Below are positions 7,165 through 9,776 of a stretch of 9,776 nt of DNA, piece after piece. Each line of letters begins with the position of its first letter. The first letter of the stretch is position 1. This DNA comes from Christensenella sp. UBA5489 (lineage in GTDB: Bacteria; Bacillota; Clostridia; Christensenellales; UBA1242): NCBI GenBank assembly GCA_002424095.1, contig DIPL01000004.1, positions 1 to 9,776 on the forward strand, written 5' to 3'. The translations under genes and the position numbers were made by a program. The notes below the pieces were generated by a model that searched no databases, was not told the DNA's origin, and saw only the letters and a program-made list of their open reading frames with translations.

Positions 7165-7896
7165 ATGGATTTATTTAACACTTGGATTGTTGAAAGATAT
7201 ATTGCACACAGGGGATTGCACAATTCATCCGCACCAGAAAACACATTACCTGCTTTTAAAAATGCAATCAAATCATCATATCCCGTTGAACTTGACGTTC
7301 ACCAAATTGCAGATGGAACAATTGTTGTTTTTCACGATAACACACTTAAAAGATTAACAGGACAAGACGGCTATACGAAAAATTTAGTTAAAGAAGATTT
7401 AAAAGATTTAAAAATAAATAACACTGAATTTCATATTCCAACATTGGAAGAAGTATTGAATTTAATAAATTGTAAAATTCCAGTATTAATTGAATTGAAA
7501 AATTTAAACAAGGTTGGAGAAATTGAAAAAAAAGTTTGGGATATATTAAAAGGTTATAAAGGCGAATATGCCGTTCAGTCATTTAACCCGTACAGTCTTG
7601 AATGGTTTCGAAAGAATGCTCCGACAGTCATTCGTGGGCAACTTTCATCTTCTTTTAAAGGCGAAAAAGGTATGTCGTTTTTTAGAAAATTAGTTTTAAG
7701 AAGGATGTATTTCAATAAAAACATAAGCCAACCGCATTTTATTTCTTATGAAGCGAGAGCCTTACCGAACCGCTATGTCGACAAATATAAAGAACTTCCG
7801 TTGCTTGCATGGACAATAAGGGGACAAGAAGAATATATGAGTGTTGTTCCATTTTGCGATAATATAATTTTTGAAAATTTTGAGCCGATGCTATAA
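7165..7896 (+). CDS. Glycerophosphodiester phosphodiesterase (GDPD family), cytoplasmic
   Basis: The family hydrolyses glycerophosphodiesters to sn-glycerol 3-phosphate and an alcohol, using a metal in a TIM barrel. The 243-residue protein shows the full signature: AHRG with catalytic H15-R16, PENT (24-27), metal ligands in VELDVHQIADG (E42, D44), the second catalytic histidine in VVFHD (H57-D58), a metal-binding Glu in VLIELK (E110), and late barrel motifs VQSFNP (137-142) and LLAWTI (213-218). No signal peptide or membrane segment is present, so it should act in the cytoplasm, probably in recycling of lipid or teichoic-acid head groups. The exact substrate cannot be read from sequence; UgpQ/GlpQ-like is as close as can be said. 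It has its own promoter and Shine-Dalgarno, stands alone, and converges with the minus-strand gene at 8010-8240 across a palindromic terminator. Confidence 0.93.
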   Translation: MDLFNTWIVERYIAHRGLHNSSAPENTLPAFKNAIKSSYPVELDVHQIADGTIVVFHDNTLKRLTGQDGYTKNLVKEDLKDLKINNTEFHIPTLEEVLNLINCKIPVLIELKNLNKVGEIEKKVWDILKGYKGEYAVQSFNPYSLEWFRKNAPTVIRGQLSSSFKGEKGMSFFRKLVLRRMYFNKNISQPHFISYEARALPNRYVDKYKELPLLAWTIRGQEEYMSVVPFCDNIIFENFEPML

Positions 7897-7938
7897 TAGC
7901 GGAGATAAAATTTATCAAACTATTTATTGATTATTATT

Positions 7939-8013
7939 AAACTATTACAAAATAAAAAGAGAGATTACATTTTGTGTTGTAATCTCTTTTTTAATAGTTT
8001 CTAAATTTACTAA
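7939..8013. repeat. Palindromic repeat element, copy 1
   Basis: This is the first of two nearly identical elements; the second is at 8347-8420. The core (7950-7991) matches 8358-8399 over 42 identical bases, and the right flank (7995-8013) matches 8402-8420 over 19 identical bases. Outer arms AAACTATT (7939-7946) and AATAGTTT (7993-8000) enclose a strong inner hairpin, so the whole is nested dyad symmetry. The right end includes CTA at 8010-8012, which is the stop codon of the minus-strand membrane gene. The similarity continues faintly beyond it (CCCTGCAA versus CCTGCAA in copy 2). Confidence 0.85.
7954..7992. terminator. Bidirectional terminator between convergent genes
   Basis: GAGATTACA (7961-7969) pairs with TGTAATCTC (7978-7986) around an 8-nt loop. 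The stem is prolonged by an A-rich left flank and T-run right flank (one G-U pair) to about 15 bp. T-runs occur on the 3' side of both strands, so it can end both the GDPD transcript (plus) and the membrane-gene transcript (minus). Confidence 0.85.
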
Positions 8014-8240
8014 CCCTGCAAAGATTTTTTCTTTTTTAATTTTAAAGCCATTCGAATAGAATTAAAACTAATTACTGCAACAAAAAACAAAACTTTTATC
8101 CACCAAGAAACTGGAACAAATATTGCAGCAAGCACCAAAGCAACACCAATTAACCCATGCGTTAACCAATTACGCCAATCACTAAGATATTTTGCAACCG
8201 CCATTCCAGCAATTTTAAAAGCATTAAAAAACTTGTTCAT
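8010..8240 (-). CDS. Small two-helix membrane protein of unknown function
   Basis: This 76-residue protein belongs to no family I recognise. It has an amphipathic, slightly basic N-terminal part (1-26, with the Trp/Arg-rich 'SDWRNWLTHG'), two hydrophobic segments (about 28-45 and 47-65, separated by a short 'PVSWW' turn, so a helical hairpin) and a Lys-rich tail (KLKKKKSLQG). By the positive-inside rule both ends should be cytosolic. The gene is convincingly real despite its size: GGAGG lies 6 nt before the ATG, and a TTGACA-17-TAGAAT promoter stands about 50 bp upstream. It is monocistronic and sits between two copies of a palindromic repeat, its stop codon lying inside the left copy. A small stress or envelope protein, holin-like peptide or toxin-like peptide are all possible; nothing in the sequence decides among them. 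Confidence 0.82.
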   Translation of the reverse strand: MNKFFNAFKIAGMAVAKYLSDWRNWLTHGLIGVALVLAAIFVPVSWWIKVLFFVAVISFNSIRMALKLKKKKSLQG

Positions 8241-8290
8241 AAAACTCCTCCAAATCTTATTTTTCCCCCAATTGAATATAAGTGTTATAT

Positions 8291-8319
8291 ATTCTATAAT
8301 TTTAAAAAATGTTTGTCAA
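8291..8319 (-). promoter_or_regulatory. Strong promoter of the 76-residue membrane protein gene
   Basis: Read on the minus strand, TTGACA (8319-8314) and TAGAAT (8296-8291) are separated by 17 bp, matching consensus at 6/6 and 5/6 positions. Transcription would start near 8284, giving a leader of about 44 nt with a strong Shine-Dalgarno. This suggests high constitutive transcription. Confidence 0.82.
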
Positions 8320-8346
8320 CCTTTTAATTTTTTGCAAATGTTTTCT

Positions 8347-8420
8347 GAAACTATACGAAATAAAAAGAGAGATTACATTTTGTGTTGTAATCTCTTTTTA
8401 CTAGTTTCTAAATTTACTAA
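8347..8420. repeat. Palindromic repeat element, copy 2
   Basis: This is the second copy of the element at 7939-8013, in the same orientation and about 408 bp away. Outer arms GAAACTA (8347-8353) and TAGTTTC (8402-8408) pair perfectly. Where copy 1 has an unpaired T/C at the outermost position, copy 2 has a G-C pair, so the palindrome rather than the exact bases seems to be kept. It lies downstream of rplL and upstream of the promoter of the 76-residue membrane gene. Confidence 0.85.
8362..8399. terminator. Terminator of rplJL (within repeat copy 2)
   Basis: The hairpin is identical to that in copy 1: GAGATTACA (8369-8377) with TGTAATCTC (8386-8394) and an 8-nt loop, with an A-run on the left and T-run on the right. 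On the minus strand it is 80-115 bp beyond the rplL stop and is the only terminator-like structure there, so it probably ends the rplJL mRNA. Confidence 0.8.
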
Positions 8421-8425
8421 TCTTA

Positions 8426-8451
8426 ACCTGCAATTTTTACTTGCAATTTTT
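8426..8451. repeat. 13-bp tandem duplication after rplL
   Basis: ACCTGCAATTTTT is followed directly by ACTTGCAATTTTT, with one difference in 13 bases. It lies in the rplL 3' untranslated region beside repeat copy 2, and looks like a local slippage duplication. Confidence 0.6.
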
Positions 8452-8477
8452 TTAATCACACAAATAAATATTTACAC

Positions 8478-8855
8478 TTATTTAAGTTCAACAGTTGCGC
8501 CGGCTTCTTTAAGTTTTGCTTCCATTGATTTTGCTTCTTCCGCCTGTACATTTTCTTTAATTGTCGAAGGTGCATTGTCAACAAGTGCTTTTGCTTCTGA
8601 AAGTCCAAGACCTGTTATTTCTCTCACGGCTTTAATCACTGCAATTTTGTTTGCTCCAATTTCTTTAAGGGCAACTGTAAATTCAGTTTTTTCTTCCGCT
8701 TCGGGAGCCGCTGCGCCAGCCGCAGGTGCTGCTGCAATAGCTATAGGAGCCGCTGCACTTACACCAAATTCCTCTTCTAATTTTTTAACGAGTTCGCTAA
8801 CTTCTACGATTGTTAACTTTTTGATTTCTTCAACTAATTTATTTAAATCTGCCAT
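8478..8855 (-). CDS. rplL: Ribosomal protein L7/L12
   Basis: L7/L12 is the flexible stalk protein of the large ribosomal subunit. It is present in several dimers bound to L10 and recruits and stimulates the translational GTPases (EF-Tu, EF-G, IF2). The 125-residue product has the three standard parts: an N-terminal dimerisation and L10-binding helix pair (1-32, 'VEEIKKLTIVEVSELVKKLEEEFGV'-type), an Ala/Pro-rich hinge (33-54) and the globular C-terminal domain (56-125) with the conserved factor-binding face 'NKIAVIKAVREITGLGLSEAKALVD' and ending ATVELK. The start follows a clear AAGGAG 8 nt upstream. It is co-transcribed with rplJ 73 bp upstream; no separate promoter is evident in that gap. 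The stop is followed by a palindromic terminator that belongs to a repeat element. Confidence 0.98.
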   Translation of the reverse strand: MADLNKLVEEIKKLTIVEVSELVKKLEEEFGVSAAAPIAIAAAPAAGAAAPEAEEKTEFTVALKEIGANKIAVIKAVREITGLGLSEAKALVDNAPSTIKENVQAEEAKSMEAKLKEAGATVELK

Positions 8856-8900
8856 TTTAAAATCTCCTTTTTGATTTTTATTTTTTTAATTTTGAAATTT

Positions 8901-8915
8901 GCATAATAATTATGC
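8901..8915. repeat. Inverted repeat in the rplJ-rplL intergenic region
   Basis: GCATAAT-A-ATTATGC is a perfect 7-bp inverted repeat in the 73-bp gap between rplJ and rplL. On the mRNA strand no U-run follows, so it is not a terminator. A role as an RNA hairpin affecting processing or stability, and so the L12:L10 ratio, is possible but unproven. Confidence 0.4.
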
Positions 8916-8928
8916 TTTTGAGTTGTTA

Positions 8929-9444
8929 TTACTTTTTAGCAACAGCATCCAAAGCGGTAACAAGTCCTCGTGTTGGTGCGTTTAAAACACGCATAACTTT
9001 CCGCACAGGTTCTTGTAAAGTGCCAAGAAGCATTGCAATAAGAATTTCTTTTGACGGTAATTTTGCCAAAGTTTCAACCGACGAAGAGTCAATTGCCTTT
9101 CCTGCCAAAACTCCAAATTTGATTTTAATCTTTTTTGTTTTGTCGATAACATCGAGCAAAATCTTTGGAATGCTTACTTCGTCATCATTGCTGAATGCAA
9201 TTGCGGTATTTCCTTCAAGAAATTTGTCGCAGTCTGCAATTCCAAGATTGTTTAACGCCCTTGAAATTAAGCGGTTTTTATATACTTTATAATCTCCGCC
9301 ACTTTCACGAAACGCTTTACGCATTTCATAATCTTCTTCAACATTAATGCCACGGAAATCGACCAAGGTTGCTGATTTTGCATTAGAAAGTTTATCAGTT
9401 ATTTCTTTTACGACTAATTTTTTGGCATCTAAATTTGCGCTCAT
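8929..9444 (-). CDS. rplJ: Ribosomal protein L10
   Basis: L10 (uL10) anchors the L7/L12 dimers to 23S rRNA at the stalk base and, as the L10-L12 complex, represses its own operon. The 171-residue product shows the family pattern: 'VDFRGINVEE' (28-37), the RNA-contacting 'YKVYKNRLISRAL' (52-64), 'NTAIAF' (79-84), 'LAKLPSKEILIAMLLG' (127-142), 'VMRVLNAPTRG' (150-160) and a short C-terminal helix that binds L12. The frame is open further upstream, but the start MSANLDAKK at 9444 is chosen because AAGGAGG lies 4 nt before it and because the longer version would add 24 residues foreign to L10 and run into the leader terminator. It is the first gene of rplJ-rplL and is preceded by an L10 leader and attenuator. 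Confidence 0.97.
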   Translation of the reverse strand: MSANLDAKKLVVKEITDKLSNAKSATLVDFRGINVEEDYEMRKAFRESGGDYKVYKNRLISRALNNLGIADCDKFLEGNTAIAFSNDDEVSIPKILLDVIDKTKKIKIKFGVLAGKAIDSSSVETLAKLPSKEILIAMLLGTLQEPVRKVMRVLNAPTRGLVTALDAVAKK

Positions 9445-9491
9445 TTTGCCTCCTTTTTTAAAGGTTAAGTTTGATATTTGTGTGATATAAT

Positions 9492-9535
9492 AAAAAACAA
9501 ATCTTCTGCGAACCAAGAAACAAAATCGCAGAAGA
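9492..9535 (-). terminator. Attenuator terminator in the rplJL leader
   Basis: On the minus strand TCTTCTGCGA (9535-9526) pairs perfectly with TCGCAGAAGA (9511-9502) over a 14-nt loop; three or four further pairs with a G-U extend the base. TTTGTTTTTT follows. It lies between the rplJL promoter and the rplJ start codon, about 50 bp before rplJ, so it must be bypassed for expression. In Bacillus subtilis, rplJL is autoregulated by L10-(L12)4 through transcription termination in the leader, and this arrangement fits that. Confidence 0.9.
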
Positions 9536-9580
9536 CTTGATTAAAGTTTATATTTAATTCAAATTCTCAAAATTTTATTT

Positions 9581-9640
9581 CTCGGCAAGCAACTTAAATT
9601 TTTAAGTTTTTTACGCTAAAACGCAACTTGCTGTCTTTGA
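9581..9640 (-). promoter_or_regulatory. L10 leader RNA (autoregulatory L10-L12 binding site)
   Basis: Read on the minus strand, the leader has AAAGACAGCAAG, two internal hairpins and then GTTGCTTGCCGAG. GCAAG (9631-9627) pairs with CTTGC (9589-9585) to close a three-way junction holding hairpin TTGCG/CGTAA (9626-9622 with 9615-9611) and hairpin ACTTAAA/TTTAAGT (9607-9592). The flanking 'AGACAG' and 'GCCGAG' match what I recall of the L10_leader element, where they contribute to the kink-turn-like L10 site mimicking 23S rRNA. Position directly upstream of an attenuator and rplJ supports the call. Confidence 0.85.
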
Positions 9641-9667
9641 AACATGATTTATTTTTTAATACGACAT

Positions 9668-9696
9668 ATAATATATCAAAGTTTTGTTTTTGTCAA
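9668..9696 (-). promoter_or_regulatory. Strong promoter of rplJL
   Basis: TTGACA (9696-9691) and TATTAT (9673-9668) are separated by 17 bp on the minus strand. Transcription would begin near 9661 and produce a leader of about 217 nt containing the L10 site and attenuator. It shows that rplJL can be transcribed apart from any upstream ribosomal genes. Confidence 0.85.
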
Positions 9697-9776
9697 CCGT
9701 TATTATGCAAAAGAAAAAATTTTTAAAATGAATTTGCAATAAGTGATAATAAGTTTAAATTCTAAAAACTTGCACC
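9697..9776. other. AT-rich sequence upstream of the rplJL promoter
   Basis: No gene, terminator or repeat can be supported in these last 80 bases. Poly-A/T stretches at 9715-9728 just upstream of the -35 could act as an UP element for the rplJL promoter. The tail of an upstream gene might reach the window edge, but the few bases do not identify one. Confidence 0.4.

Noticed and set aside
8233..8874. 213-codon open frame on the plus strand
   Set aside because: It overlaps rplL almost wholly in antisense and the start of the small membrane gene. It has no Shine-Dalgarno, and its Ala/Ser-rich part simply mirrors the Ala-rich hinge of L7/L12.
9445..9516. 24-codon upstream extension of rplJ
   Set aside because: The added residues are foreign to L10 and overlap the U-tract and 3' arm of the leader terminator; AAGGAGG fixes the start at 9444.
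9740..9776. Possible 3' end of an upstream ribosomal gene such as rplA on the minus strand
   Set aside because: Too few bases to identify any protein, and more than one frame has a stop; the usual neighbour is expected but cannot be seen.

Overview
The window is AT-rich (roughly one third G+C by eye). It has Shine-Dalgarno-led genes, near-consensus TTGACA/TATAAT-type promoters with 17-bp spacers, U-tract hairpin terminators, and an L10-type leader with an attenuator in front of rplJL. Together these point to a low-GC Gram-positive bacterium, plausibly an uncultured member of the Clostridia. I see no phage genes, transposases, CRISPR, tRNA or rRNA.

Layout. Plus strand: the 3' end of a gene for a cell-surface protein with Ig-like modules and a C-terminal membrane anchor (to 1043), closed by a strong terminator; two small adjacent paralogous genes of unknown function (1181-1627 and 1718-2077), each encoding a winged-helix-like domain followed by one C-terminal transmembrane segment; uvrB (2158-4113) and uvrA (4137-7043), a nucleotide-excision-repair pair 23 bp apart; and a cytoplasmic glycerophosphodiester phosphodiesterase gene (7165-7896) with its own promoter. 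Minus strand: a 76-residue two-helix membrane protein (8010-8240) with an excellent promoter and ribosome site, then the ribosomal stalk operon rplJ-rplL (9444 down to 8478), driven by a TTGACA-17-TATTAT promoter and preceded by an L10 leader RNA and an intrinsic terminator.

How the parts work together. UvrB and UvrA form the damage-recognition machinery; with UvrC (not in the window) they carry out dual incision. L10 and L7/L12 form the ribosomal stalk, and the leader lets L10-(L12)4 limit its own synthesis by premature termination. The GDPD probably recycles glycerol phosphates from lipid head groups.

The least explained parts are the paralogous membrane-anchored winged-helix pair beside uvrBA; two near-identical copies of a roughly 75-bp palindromic element bracketing the 76-residue membrane gene, with that gene's stop codon inside one copy; a Ser/Thr/Pro/Glu-rich insertion in UvrA; and a run of genes (two paralogs and uvrB) whose start codons lie very close to -10-like sequences and lack well-placed Shine-Dalgarno sites. 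None proves a new system, but each can be tested.
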